Shown: piece after piece, positions 35,653 to 44,145 of the stretch
Position numbering within the stretch: position 1 is the first letter of the stretch
Layout of the letters: the number at the start of each line of letters is the position of its first letter
Assembly: GCA_913042175.1 (NCBI GenBank)
Contig: CAJWIX010000006.1
Coordinates: forward strand, 1 to 47,417
From: an uncultured Flavobacteriales bacterium
GTDB lineage: Bacteria; Bacteroidota; Bacteroidia; Flavobacteriales_D; Parvicellaceae
Length of the DNA stretch: 47,417 bases
Reading direction: 5' to 3'
Translations under genes and position numbers: made by a program
Notes under the pieces: generated by a model
What the model was told of the DNA's origin: nothing
The model's input: the letters and a program-made list of their open reading frames with translations, nothing else
Databases searched by the model: none

Positions 35653-37052
35653 TTTTGTCAAAACAAAAAACCATATCATCTCCTATTAAATTCAATGGTT
35701 TTGGATTGCATACTGGTAAATCAGTAAACATGACTATTGAACCCGCAGAAGTTAATCATGGTATTCAATTTTTAAGAGAAGATTTAGATAACGCTCCTAT
35801 AATTCCTGCCAAAGTAGATTACGTTTCCGAAACTCAACGAAGTACTACCATTGAGAAAAATGGAAATAAAGTGGTCACGGTTGAACACCTGCTTTCAGCT
35901 TGTTATGCACTAGGAATAGATAATTTATTGGTAAAACTTAATAGCGAAGAGTTGCCCATACTTGATGGAAGTGCTAAGGAATATGTATCTTCTATAAATA
36001 AAATAGGAATTGTTGAGCAAGAAGAGACAAAATCTTATGTTTCACTAAACTCGTCCATTGCACATAAAGATGAAAAAAATGGAGCAGAAATATTATATAT
36101 ACCATCAGAAGATTTTAAGCTTTCTGTAGTCTTAGATTATGATAATGAAGTACTTGGAACTCAATATGCTGAACTTAGAGACCTTAAAGATTACGGAAAA
36201 GAAATAGCTGATTGTAAGACTTTTGTTCTACTAAGTGAATTAGAACAACTTGCTAAAGCTGGTTTAATAAAAGGCGGAGATATTGATAATGCTATCGTCA
36301 TGGTAGATAAAAAAATTGACACTGCTGGATTGAAGAACTTAGCAAAGCTTTTAGATAAACAAGAATTAGAAATAGATATTAAAGGAAATACACTAAACAA
36401 CTGTGAATTAAAATATTTAAATGAACCAGCCAGGCATAAATTGTTAGATTTAATTGGAGATCTTGCTTTGCTTGGAAAGCCCCTTAAGGGACATATTATT
36501 GCAAAAAAACCTGGTCATAAATTAAACACTTCATTTGCAATTATTTTAAATAAAGCCATGAAAGAACAAGAAAAATCAAAGCCTATGTATGATTTAACTA
36601 AAGAACCACTATACGATATTAATGATATTGAAAATATGTTGCCACACAGATATCCATTTTTATTAATAGATAAAATAATGGAAATTACTGATGATGGTAT
36701 TATCGGTGTAAAAAATGTAACTAAAAATGAACCATACTTTGTTGGTCATTTCCCAGGGAACCCTGTGATGCCCGGTGTTTTACAGATTGAAGCAATGGCC
36801 CAAACAGGTGGTGTGTTTTCATTGAGTAAAGTAGAAGATCCACATCTTTATTCTACTTATTTCATGAAGATTGATAATGTAAAATTTAAAAGAAAAGTAA
36901 TACCTGGAGACACTATTGTCTTTGATCTAAAACTTATTTCACCAATTAGAAGAGGGTTGGTACATATGGGCGGAAAAGGTTATGTAAATGGTCAAGTTTG
37001 TATAGAAGCAGATATGCTTGCTCAAGTTGTTAAAGATAGAGAAGAAAAATAG
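35649..37052 (+). CDS. lpxC-fabZ: bifunctional LpxC deacetylase/FabZ dehydratase
   Basis: A 467-residue fusion typical of Bacteroidota. The N-terminal half (about 1-305) is UDP-3-O-acyl-GlcNAc deacetylase: GLHTGKSV, the zinc ligand His in [13 protein letters not shown], and the second zinc cluster [16 protein letters not shown]. The C-terminal part (about 315-467) is 3-hydroxyacyl-ACP dehydratase Fab[14 protein letters not shown] and [20 protein letters not shown] with catalytic His and Glu. Fusion couples lipid A commitment with fatty-acid synthesis. The start is TTG: either at 35649 overlapping the lpxD stop, or the TTG at 35655; both are plausible. Confidence 0.95.
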   Translation: MILSKQKTISSPIKFNGFGLHTGKSVNMTIEPAEVNHGIQFLREDLDNAPIIPAKVDYVSETQRSTTIEKNGNKVVTVEHLLSACYALGIDNLLVKLNSEELPILDGSAKEYVSSINKIGIVEQEETKSYVSLNSSIAHKDEKNGAEILYIPSEDFKLSVVLDYDNEVLGTQYAELRDLKDYGKEIADCKTFVLLSELEQLAKAGLIKGGDIDNAIVMVDKKIDTAGLKNLAKLLDKQELEIDIKGNTLNNCELKYLNEPARHKLLDLIGDLALLGKPLKGHIIAKKPGHKLNTSFAIILNKAMKEQEKSKPMYDLTKEPLYDINDIENMLPHRYPFLLIDKIMEITDDGIIGVKNVTKNEPYFVGHFPGNPVMPGVLQIEAMAQTGGVFSLSKVEDPHLYSTYFMKIDNVKFKRKVIPGDTIVFDLKLISPIRRGLVHMGGKGYVNGQVCIEADMLAQVVKDREEK

Positions 37053-37064
37053 CTTTAGATTACA

Positions 37065-37844
37065 ATGACTAATTATCCACTCACAAATATTTCCCCAAAA
37101 GCTAAAATTGGGAAAAATGTAACCATTGAACCTTTTACAACGATTTATGGTGACGTTGAAATTGGCGATAACACTTGGATAGGCTCAAATGTTGTCATAA
37201 TGGATGGAGCAAGAATTGGTTCGGGATGTAAAATATTCCCTGGTGCTATAATATCTGCAGAATCTCAGGATCTAAAATACAATGGTGAATACACTCAAAC
37301 TATAATTGGTGATAACACTACTATTAGAGAATATGTAACTATTCATAAAGGAACAATAGATAAAAAAGTGACCAAAATTGGTAATAACTGCCTTCTAATG
37401 TCTTATGTTCATGTAGCTCATGATTGTCAAATTGGGAACAATGTTATAATAGCCAACCTGGTTCAATTAGCAGGTCATGTAAGTATCGATGATTGGGTTA
37501 TAATTGAAGGAACTGCAGCTGTGCAACAATTTGTACACATAGGGCAACACGCCTTCATTGCAGGAGGGTCTTTGGTTAGGAAAAATGTTCCGCCTTATGT
37601 AAAAGCTGCTCGTGAGCCTCTGTCTTACGTAGGTGTAAATACCATTGGGTTAAGAAGAAGAGGGTTTAATGACCAGCAAATTATTAATGTTGAGGATATT
37701 TACAGGGTTATTTATGTTCAAAATAGTAATATGACTACAGCGCTTAATGTAGCAGATTTAGAATTGCCAAAGTCTGATGAGAAAGAAGTGGTGTTGGATT
37801 TTATAAGAAATTCAACTAAAGGTATTATGCGTGGGTTGAGTTAA
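37065..37844 (+). CDS. lpxA: UDP-N-acetylglucosamine acyltransferase
   Basis: LpxA attaches the O-linked 3-hydroxyacyl chain to UDP-GlcNAc, the first lipid A step. 259 residues: left-handed beta-helix with hexapeptide repeats (PKAKIGKNVTIEPFTTIYGD, VEIGDNTWIG), catalytic His119 in YVHVAHDCQIGNN, and a C-terminal helical part (GLRRRGFNDQQI). Twelve bases after lpxC-fabZ. Its stop overlaps the converging Omp28-like gene by four bases. Confidence 0.96.
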   Translation: MTNYPLTNISPKAKIGKNVTIEPFTTIYGDVEIGDNTWIGSNVVIMDGARIGSGCKIFPGAIISAESQDLKYNGEYTQTIIGDNTTIREYVTIHKGTIDKKVTKIGNNCLLMSYVHVAHDCQIGNNVIIANLVQLAGHVSIDDWVIIEGTAAVQQFVHIGQHAFIAGGSLVRKNVPPYVKAAREPLSYVGVNTIGLRRRGFNDQQIINVEDIYRVIYVQNSNMTTALNVADLELPKSDEKEVVLDFIRNSTKGIMRGLS

Positions 37845-38764
37845 TTGCTGAGTTCAGTTCTTATGGCTTGTAAAACCTTAAACGAACTTCTATCACATAC
37901 ATAAGTAATTAACGAAAGATTATCAATGTTGTATGTGGAATCAACAGATGAATTTGGTAATTCATAGGAGAAATCATGGTAAAAAACATCTCCACTTACC
38001 AAGGCAGAATCATTAATTAATGTGCCCCAAGTACCATTAATATTGTCTGATAAAATAGCGTGATGATGATAGTGGTGATCAATTGACCCATCACTCATTT
38101 TTTGTGGAGAAACAACTTCGTCTCTTATCAAGTAAATAATTAAATGATAATCTCCAGAAAGGTTATTTAAAAAAGAGGTTTCAGTATGTATAAATAGTCC
38201 ATTTGTAGAAGGGTAGTAATTGTATTGAAGTTGAAGATTAGCTTCTAGGTTAGATGAAGATATCTCGTCATTAACACCAGTTGACCAATTGCTTGAAAAA
38301 TACCAAACTGTATTAGAGTACCCACCATCATTTCGATTTATAGTTCCCATTGGATTTCCTATAAATCCAGTCATTTCTTGCACATAAGCATCACCTGCAT
38401 CAGTTTTATAGTCTTCTGTAAATTCTACAGGATCAGTTGATTGAAAAGATCCATCTGTACTTGCATGAATTGACGCAACAATTACATTAAGAGAGGTATC
38501 ATCTTCGAGCTGTTTAGCAATGACAGCTGCAGCGGGGCAATTGGTGCATTTGTGGCCTGTGTAGTCCTCCAAAAGAACTCCTTTTGGATTTGTATTGGAA
38601 TTCCAATTTGAACTAGGGTCTGCTAAATTATAAGGATATGTTGATGGGTCGTTTGGGTAAAGGTCCCAATTGAAATCACCATAAACAGTTGGTAATGGAT
38701 TATCTATCTTGTCACAAGAAAATAAAGAACATATAAAGAACAATAAAATGAATTCTTTTTTCAT
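37841..38764 (-). CDS. Omp28-related lipoprotein with thioredoxin-like CxxC
   Basis: A 307-residue lipoprotein (lipobox LFSC, Cys17) of the Omp28 family, named after a P. gingivalis outer-membrane protein. After a Tyr/Pro-rich linker, VLLEDYTGHKCTNCPAAA carries a CTNC redox-type motif at the N-terminus of a thioredoxin-like fold (about 60-190, GNPMGTINR as the cis-Pro-like region). The C-terminal half (about 190-307) is beta-rich. It is the third gene of the tlpA-like/DUF6029/omp28 run. Biochemical role unknown; thiol exchange at the cell surface is inferred from the CxxC. Confidence 0.85.
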   Translation of the reverse strand: MKKEFILLFFICSLFSCDKIDNPLPTVYGDFNWDLYPNDPSTYPYNLADPSSNWNSNTNPKGVLLEDYTGHKCTNCPAAAVIAKQLEDDTSLNVIVASIHASTDGSFQSTDPVEFTEDYKTDAGDAYVQEMTGFIGNPMGTINRNDGGYSNTVWYFSSNWSTGVNDEISSSNLEANLQLQYNYYPSTNGLFIHTETSFLNNLSGDYHLIIYLIRDEVVSPQKMSDGSIDHHYHHHAILSDNINGTWGTLINDSALVSGDVFYHDFSYELPNSSVDSTYNIDNLSLITYVCDRSSFKVLQAIRTELSN

Positions 38765-38765
38765 A

Positions 38766-40487
38766 TCAAAAGCTTGAGGTAAAACTAAAAGTTAATCCAT
38801 TAGAGGCAGGAACTGCTCTGCAAACACCTCCTACACAAAAAACGCCAGCTCTTTGTTTACCATATTGTATGGAAAACCGATGAGAACCATTTATATATCC
38901 TGCAGAAATTAGACCATAATGAATACGTTTTTTAGGTTCTGAATTTCCATAGTTGTATTGATCTAATATAGCTACATACCAATGAGGGCTAAAAGTGTAC
39001 TCAACTTGAGCAAATGCCCAATCTCCTTGATCTTCTTTTCTATATACTACATCACCTTCACTTGTAGTCATTAATTCATCAGTAGGTTTAGTCCAAAGTC
39101 CTTGAAACTCCCATCTTAGTGAGTGTTTCCTATTGATCCTGTAGGTTAAATCTAATACAGCAATTTGAGCATGAATCAATTCGTGATGCTGGGCTACTAG
39201 AACTGCTCGATCTTCGAAAATAAAGTTAAAGTAGTTCACATTAAATTTCCAGTTTTTATTGATTTTTCGTTTAATTTCAATATTAATATCTTGGTATAAA
39301 ATGCTGTCTGACATGGCAAAAATCGAAGTGGTATAACTTTGTCTTGAAGATCCTAAATCATTAACAAATTCTCTTTTAGGAACATAAGATGTAGCAAAAT
39401 TAAGCGCTATAGAAGTTCCATATTTCCCGCCCAAAAGGGTCTTTTTTGGGATTTTATATAATAAATCAGCTTGATAAGAAACTTCACCCCTCAAATTGGT
39501 GGCATAAGGGTATAGTGTTGCAGCTAAATTATAAGTGTGTTGCTTAGTAAGTGCAGGTAAAAATCCAATAAGTAAATCAGTAGGTCCAACACTAACATTA
39601 GTTGATCTCCATAGCATATTATCCATATGTTTAGCAGATAAATCAATAGCAAACCCTTTAGTAGAATAGCCTAAATTAAAAAGTAATCCTTCTCCATTTT
39701 TGTAGATATAATTGAACCTTTCATCTAAATTATCAGGATATGGGTCATTAATTTTATGGACATACTCTGCGTTAAATCTAACTTTTTGGTATCTGAGGTT
39801 TGCTCTTAATGAAGTAGCACCTACGTTTTTAGGTAGGTTAAACAAAGGAGTGTTATTGTCTTCATTAAACTTACTCACAAAGCTTCCTCCAAGAGTAGCT
39901 TTAAATTTTGAAGTTTTTAAACTATCAAATAGTTCATTGAAATTTATCTCACCATCTATAGCTCTTATAATCCCGTTCCCATTTACTAATCCATCTTCAA
40001 AACGGTGTCTTTGTTTCCCTATCATTCCTTTTAAAAAAACGCCTTTATAGGGATTGTATTTTAGTCTAATACCATCCAATGCATTATCAATTCCAAGTTG
40101 TCTTTCTTCATAGGCTCTTAAGATCATTCCACTACCTAGTTGATCATAGAAATTCCCAACAGTTATCTCTACTTCTTCATCACCCCAAGTTAAGTATCGG
40201 TATCCAAAACCAGTTCCATTAAAAGTGGTAGGATATCCTTCAAGGGTGTTGAGGTATGTTTCATACCTAATCCCAGTTCTAAATTTACCTCGTTGTACAT
40301 TGATATTAGCAAACCCATTAAAGCCCAATAGTTGATCCGGAAGAGCAGCATTAATTAGTGTATCTTCCTGGTAGTATTGACCAATGGTTTGAATATTTCC
40401 AGAAACTATTGTGGGTAAACTAGGAAGTTGACTGTACCCAAAGCCAAAAAAAGTTATAAGAAATAATAAAAGTAGGCTTTTCCTCAT
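38766..40487 (-). CDS. outer-membrane beta-barrel protein, DUF6029-like
   Basis: A 573-residue protein with a signal peptide (1-19, ending FGFGYS) and alternating barrel strands throughout, ending in an aromatic-terminated strand (GLTFSFTSSF) as expected for BAM-assembled barrels. Segments GSGMILRAYEERQLGIDNAL and GVFLKGMIGKQRHRFEDG recall the DUF6029 family of Bacteroidota. Near the C-terminus there is a Cys pair (FCVGGVCRAVP). Its start abuts the TlpA-like gene stop and it ends one base before the Omp28-like start, so the three are co-translated. Function unknown. Confidence 0.75.
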   Translation of the reverse strand: MRKSLLLLFLITFFGFGYSQLPSLPTIVSGNIQTIGQYYQEDTLINAALPDQLLGFNGFANINVQRGKFRTGIRYETYLNTLEGYPTTFNGTGFGYRYLTWGDEEVEITVGNFYDQLGSGMILRAYEERQLGIDNALDGIRLKYNPYKGVFLKGMIGKQRHRFEDGLVNGNGIIRAIDGEINFNELFDSLKTSKFKATLGGSFVSKFNEDNNTPLFNLPKNVGATSLRANLRYQKVRFNAEYVHKINDPYPDNLDERFNYIYKNGEGLLFNLGYSTKGFAIDLSAKHMDNMLWRSTNVSVGPTDLLIGFLPALTKQHTYNLAATLYPYATNLRGEVSYQADLLYKIPKKTLLGGKYGTSIALNFATSYVPKREFVNDLGSSRQSYTTSIFAMSDSILYQDINIEIKRKINKNWKFNVNYFNFIFEDRAVLVAQHHELIHAQIAVLDLTYRINRKHSLRWEFQGLWTKPTDELMTTSEGDVVYRKEDQGDWAFAQVEYTFSPHWYVAILDQYNYGNSEPKKRIHYGLISAGYINGSHRFSIQYGKQRAGVFCVGGVCRAVPASNGLTFSFTSSF

Positions 40488-40964
40488 TTATAAGTGAATT
40501 AGCTTTTCATAAAGCTCTTCTTCATCGCCAGGAGAATAATTATTGTGGTCCCAAACTATTTTACCGGCACCATTAACTAGAAAAGTGTGAGGAACATTAT
40601 TAACTCCCATAGCTCTCCTTAAATCACTATTGGGATCCATTAGTACTAAATATTCCCAACCTTGAGCATTTACATACGGCTCAACTCTTGAGCTTGAACG
40701 TGCATCATCAATAGATACTGCAACTAACTTTACACCCGTTTCATCTACCCAATCATCATATTCTTCAGCTATTGTATTAAGCTCAGCTTTGCAAGGCTTA
40801 CACCAAGTAGCCCAAAAACTTATTATCATTGGTTTCCCGTTATTTGATATTTTAGAAAAATTGACTGAATTTCCTTCCATATCTTTTATGTTAACGCTTG
40901 GTAATTGGCCAATTAAAAGTGTTGAAATAATTAGAAAGTTGATTGTAAATAATAATTTTTTCAT
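40488..40964 (-). CDS. TlpA-family thioredoxin-like protein
   Basis: A 158-residue periplasmic thiol-disulfide protein. Signal peptide 1-19 (TLLIGQ), then a TlpA-type redoxin: PMIISFWATWCKPCKAEL with Cys55 and Cys58 as the active-site pair, and NNVPHTFLVNGAGKIV with the cis-Pro. First gene of the three-gene run with the DUF6029-like barrel and the Omp28-like lipoprotein, which suggests it keeps one of them reduced. Preceded on this strand by the terminator of the T9SS redoxin gene. Confidence 0.9.
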   Translation of the reverse strand: MKKLLFTINFLIISTLLIGQLPSVNIKDMEGNSVNFSKISNNGKPMIISFWATWCKPCKAELNTIAEEYDDWVDETGVKLVAVSIDDARSSSRVEPYVNAQGWEYLVLMDPNSDLRRAMGVNNVPHTFLVNGAGKIVWDHNNYSPGDEEELYEKLIHL

Positions 40965-41014
40965 TTTGTTTTAAGAGTGTAAGTGCAAATATTAAACCAT
41001 AAATTATAATAATC

Positions 41015-41037
41015 AAAAAAGGCGGGTAACCCCGCCC
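41015..41037 (-). terminator. rho-independent terminator after the T9SS redoxin gene
   Basis: On the minus strand GGCGGG-GTTA-CCCGCC (41021-41036) is followed by six T (41015-41020). It lies 19 bases after the stop of the T9SS-sorted redoxin and separates it from the tlpA-like operon. Confidence 0.9.
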
Positions 41038-41055
41038 TTTTATTATTGATTCAAT

Positions 41056-42555
41056 TTAGTTATTTACTGTTATTCTAGAATTGTATAGTTTGTTTCCAGT
41101 TTTGATACTTACAAAGTAATAACCAGAAGGAAGATCATTCATGTTAACAGTTAGATTTTGTTCTCCATCCAAGATTCCATAGTTATTAAACTTAACAACT
41201 TGTCCTATTGAATTTAAAACTTCAAGAGTAGTCTGTGTTGAGTTATTTGCGCTAAAGTTAATATTAGCTATTTGATTGACTGGGTTTGGATATATTTTAA
41301 GTGTACCAGACAAACTTTCTTCAATAGATGTTGCACCACTAGTACTAGCAGCAGCATCTCTTGTAACCTGCGACCATCCAGAGCCAGCATCCCAATTGAA
41401 AACTTCGCCATTGGCATCAGTTATTTGAATACCAAAACCACCATTTGGATTAGTGCCAGTTCCATATTGTTGCCCATCTCCATAGGAATCAATTAAAACA
41501 GCAGAAAAACAATCGTTAGCTGGTAATACATGAGTTGAGCTCATTGTTGTATTAGCATCAGCTCCACCGCCACCCCATTGGTCAGCTGTTCCTGGTGTGT
41601 AAGGTCCACCAGAAGCAACTACACTTCCAGAGCTGCTTAAGATTTGCCAAGAAGTTTCTCCAGGATAATAATCAGTAAAGAAATTCACAGTAACATCCGT
41701 TCCAGATGGTGATGCTGTGATGGCATTTAATGTTGCTGTAGTCATAGCAGTATTAGCAGGAGTATTCCCATTAATATTGTCTAATGTTGCAGTGTAAGTA
41801 GACGAGGTGTTCATAGCCATAGCATTGAAGGCTACATTACCTGTAGAAAATTGGCTAATATTTCCAGAGTAGTTAGCCGTTCCAACAGCTGAACCATTTT
41901 CCAATAATGTAACAGTAGCAGAACTGATAGCATTTGTGCCGTAGTTTGTTATGCTAAATTCAGGAGTTCCATTGGCCGTACATAGTGCTAAATCAGCATC
42001 ATTAATTTTACCATGGTCAGCTGCACCAGTTAAGGTTTGGCTACAATTAGATCCAACACTTGAAACAAGTTGAGATACTGTTGATTGCCCTTCTTCGTAA
42101 ACAAGGCCATTAGGGCAAACTCTAAACACAGTTGGGTAAAAAGCAATTTGATATGCACTTGCAATGGAAGCATCATCTATTACAGGATATGGTGTTCCAG
42201 TAATCCAGTCACCTTGGGTATTGCTCCCAGTTCCATTTAAATCAGCAGTGTTAGTTGATCCATCACCCTCTACAAAGAAAACCATTACCTCGTCTGATCC
42301 ATTTGGTCCATAGGCATTATAAAGATCTGATAAAGTGTGACTTTGATGATAACTCCAACATGGTCCACACCAAGTGGCAGAGATATCTATGATAACTGTT
42401 TTTCCTTGGTTGATGTAGTCACTTAATGTGTGTGTATTACCAAATTGGTCAGTTGCAGTAAAATTTGGTGCGGTACTTCCATCAGCAATCTGGGCTGATA
42501 AGGAACTAATTAGTAAAAGGTTAAGTGAAAATATTTTTAGTAATTTTAGTTTCAT
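41056..42555 (-). CDS. secreted thioredoxin-fold protein with T9SS sorting domain
   Basis: I start this at the ATG at 42553-42555 (MKLKLLKIFSLNLLLISSL), which gives a proper signal peptide ending LSAQ; a longer frame from 42594 adds 13 unlikely residues. The 499-residue product has a redoxin domain (about 23-165) with the CxxC motif ISATWCGPCWSYHQ and TDQFGNTHTLSDY, then beta-rich Thr/Ser/Gly/Asn-rich repeats (about 175-410), and a C-terminal type A T9SS sorting domain of about 80 residues (LKIYPNPVNQIANINF, VLNSIGQVV, DLPSGYYFVSI). So it is exported by the type IX system to the surface or medium. Substrate unknown. Confidence 0.85.
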   Translation of the reverse strand: MKLKLLKIFSLNLLLISSLSAQIADGSTAPNFTATDQFGNTHTLSDYINQGKTVIIDISATWCGPCWSYHQSHTLSDLYNAYGPNGSDEVMVFFVEGDGSTNTADLNGTGSNTQGDWITGTPYPVIDDASIASAYQIAFYPTVFRVCPNGLVYEEGQSTVSQLVSSVGSNCSQTLTGAADHGKINDADLALCTANGTPEFSITNYGTNAISSATVTLLENGSAVGTANYSGNISQFSTGNVAFNAMAMNTSSTYTATLDNINGNTPANTAMTTATLNAITASPSGTDVTVNFFTDYYPGETSWQILSSSGSVVASGGPYTPGTADQWGGGGADANTTMSSTHVLPANDCFSAVLIDSYGDGQQYGTGTNPNGGFGIQITDANGEVFNWDAGSGWSQVTRDAAASTSGATSIEESLSGTLKIYPNPVNQIANINFSANNSTQTTLEVLNSIGQVVKFNNYGILDGEQNLTVNMNDLPSGYYFVSIKTGNKLYNSRITVNN

Positions 42556-42591
42556 GATTAATTTGTTATGATAGTAATAAATAAAGTGTCC

Positions 42592-42599
42592 CAAATTTA
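42592..42599 (-). promoter_or_regulatory. -7 element upstream of the T9SS redoxin gene
   Basis: TAAATTTG on the minus strand, exact TAnnTTTG, 36 bases before the ATG at 42555. Confidence 0.4.
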
Positions 42600-42664
42600 A
42601 TCTATTTTGTTAATCATATCTAAATAGTTGATTAAAATTCATAAATAGCACCCAAAAATTAACT

Positions 42665-42672
42665 TATATTTG
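42665..42672 (+). promoter_or_regulatory. -7 element upstream of the second T9SS cargo gene
   Basis: TATATTTG, exact TAnnTTTG, 14 bases before the ATG at 42687. Divergent from the element at 42592-42599. Confidence 0.4.
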
Positions 42673-42686
42673 TACAAAATATAGAT

Positions 42687-43391
42687 ATGAAAAAATTTAT
42701 TTTACCCATATTATTGAGTGTGCTTTTATCATTTAATACTTCAGCTCAAATATCAATCTATTGGGATGATGACCCTGGAAACACTTACAATGGTTCAATT
42801 ATAAATATATCTAAAGATGTAGCGGGATTTGATGTTTACATGCATTGTCGAAACACTGGGACCTCAACTCAGGAAATCAAGTTCAGAAGAGTTATTCTAA
42901 ATTCAACAGTTAATTTTTCAGATCAATTTTGTGATAATAATTTGTGTTATCCTTGTTTTGGGAATGACTGGACTTCACCGGCATCTACTATTTTAAATGT
43001 AGGCGATTCTTCTACAATGAAACCTACACTAAACTTTTCTAATGGAGCTGGTACAGCAGAAATTAGGTATTATATTTTAGACGCTTCTGACCAACCAATA
43101 GATTCAGTAGACGTTAATATTACCTGTACAGTTGGCATAGAGGAGGCTTCGTCATGGATTAAAAATATTTATCCCAACCCAACTTCTGAAATAGTAACTA
43201 TAGAAAATTCATCTATTTCTGCTATGGCTTTGGAAATATATAATAACCAAGGAAAATTGATTCAAAATCGCATTTTAAACCCTGGTTTGAACAATCTAAA
43301 TGTAGCTTCATTTCCAAATGGAAATTACAGCCTAAACATCTTCAAACAAGGACAATTTATAAGTTCAAAAAGATTAGTCATTCAGCATTAA
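42687..43391 (+). CDS. secreted protein with T9SS type A sorting domain
   Basis: A 234-residue exported protein. Signal peptide 1-20 (LLSFNTSAQ), then a small beta-sandwich-like region (about 22-150) with Cys-containing segments (FCDNNLCYPCFGNDW) and a C-terminal T9SS sorting domain (about 158-234: IKNIYPNPTSEIVTIEN, ALEIYNNQGKLI, FPNGNYSLNIF). The cargo part is not recognised; it could be an adhesin-like or matrix component. Divergent from the T9SS redoxin gene with paired promoters, and its stop overlaps the sirtuin gene end by 18 bases. Confidence 0.8.
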   Translation: MKKFILPILLSVLLSFNTSAQISIYWDDDPGNTYNGSIINISKDVAGFDVYMHCRNTGTSTQEIKFRRVILNSTVNFSDQFCDNNLCYPCFGNDWTSPASTILNVGDSSTMKPTLNFSNGAGTAEIRYYILDASDQPIDSVDVNITCTVGIEEASSWIKNIYPNPTSEIVTIENSSISAMALEIYNNQGKLIQNRILNPGLNNLNVASFPNGNYSLNIFKQGQFISSKRLVIQH

Positions 43392-44057
43392 CTTTTGACT
43401 TATTATTTCTAGCCCTTCTGAAGCATTCATTTTCAGGTGATTCCATTTGTTTGATTTTGGCACTTCGTTTGGGTCAATAATGTAAATTTTGCAATTTTCA
43501 GCAGCATAATTAACTAATCCAGCTGCCGGGTATACTTGCAACGAGGTTCCAATTATAATTAGTATGTCAGCCTTTTCTATTATTTCAGCTCCCAAATATA
43601 AATTAGGCACATCTTCTCCAAACCAAACTACATCAGGTCTTAATTGGTGTCCATCTGGACAAAGGTCTCCCAATTTAGGGTATATATTTGATTTTATTGG
43701 ATATGTTTTTCCTGTTCCAATGCTTCTAGATCTCATGATTTCCCCATGAAGATGAAGAACGTGAGAAGATCCTGCTCTTTCGTGTAGGTTGTCAATGTTC
43801 TGAGTTACAATTTGAACTTTATATTTTTTTTCTAATTGAAATATTTTTTCATGAGCCATATTAGGCTTAGCGTTTAAACAATTCTCCATTCTCATTTTAT
43901 AAAAATGGAGTACTTTTTCAGGGTCTTTATTCCAAGCATTTGGAGTTGCCACTTCTTCAATGGGGTATTGATCCCATAGTCCATTTTGGTCTCTGAAAGT
44001 AGAAAGACCGCTTTCTGCACTCATGCCAGCCCCAGAAAATACAACAAGGTTATGCAT
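43374..44057 (-). CDS. Sir2 family NAD-dependent protein deacylase, zinc cysteines missing
   Basis: A 227-residue sirtuin. NAD-binding GAGMSAESGLSTFRD (9-23), TQNIDNLHERAG (85-96) and catalytic His104 in LHLHGEI are intact, as are the later FGEDVP, IIGTSLQVYPAA and IIDPNE segments. Tyr53 and Arg56 in FYKMRM match the Tyr-x-x-Arg pair that marks SIRT5-like class III enzymes active on succinyl or malonyl lysines. The small zinc module, normally with four Cys, shows only Cys133 (LGDLCPDGHQLRP). Divergent from the malic enzyme gene. Catalytic activity is likely; acyl preference is inferred. Confidence 0.9.
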   Translation of the reverse strand: MHNLVVFSGAGMSAESGLSTFRDQNGLWDQYPIEEVATPNAWNKDPEKVLHFYKMRMENCLNAKPNMAHEKIFQLEKKYKVQIVTQNIDNLHERAGSSHVLHLHGEIMRSRSIGTGKTYPIKSNIYPKLGDLCPDGHQLRPDVVWFGEDVPNLYLGAEIIEKADILIIIGTSLQVYPAAGLVNYAAENCKIYIIDPNEVPKSNKWNHLKMNASEGLEIISQKLMLND

Positions 44058-44071
44058 TCCTTAAAGGTATA

Positions 44072-44096
44072 AATTCTATAATATTTAGGTAGAATT
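44072..44096. repeat. inverted repeat in the sirtuin/malic enzyme divergent region
   Basis: AATTCTA (44072-44078) and TAGAATT (44090-44096), perfect 7-base arms around 11 bases, one helical turn and a half apart. Possible operator; motif only. Confidence 0.3.
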
Positions 44097-44145
44097 ATAT
44101 CCATTTTAGTATCAGTTCATTAACTTAGCTTTTCAATCTAGTTTT

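Noticed and set aside
42556-42594. Upstream start for the T9SS redoxin
   Set aside because: It would put 13 polar/aromatic residues ahead of a good signal peptide.
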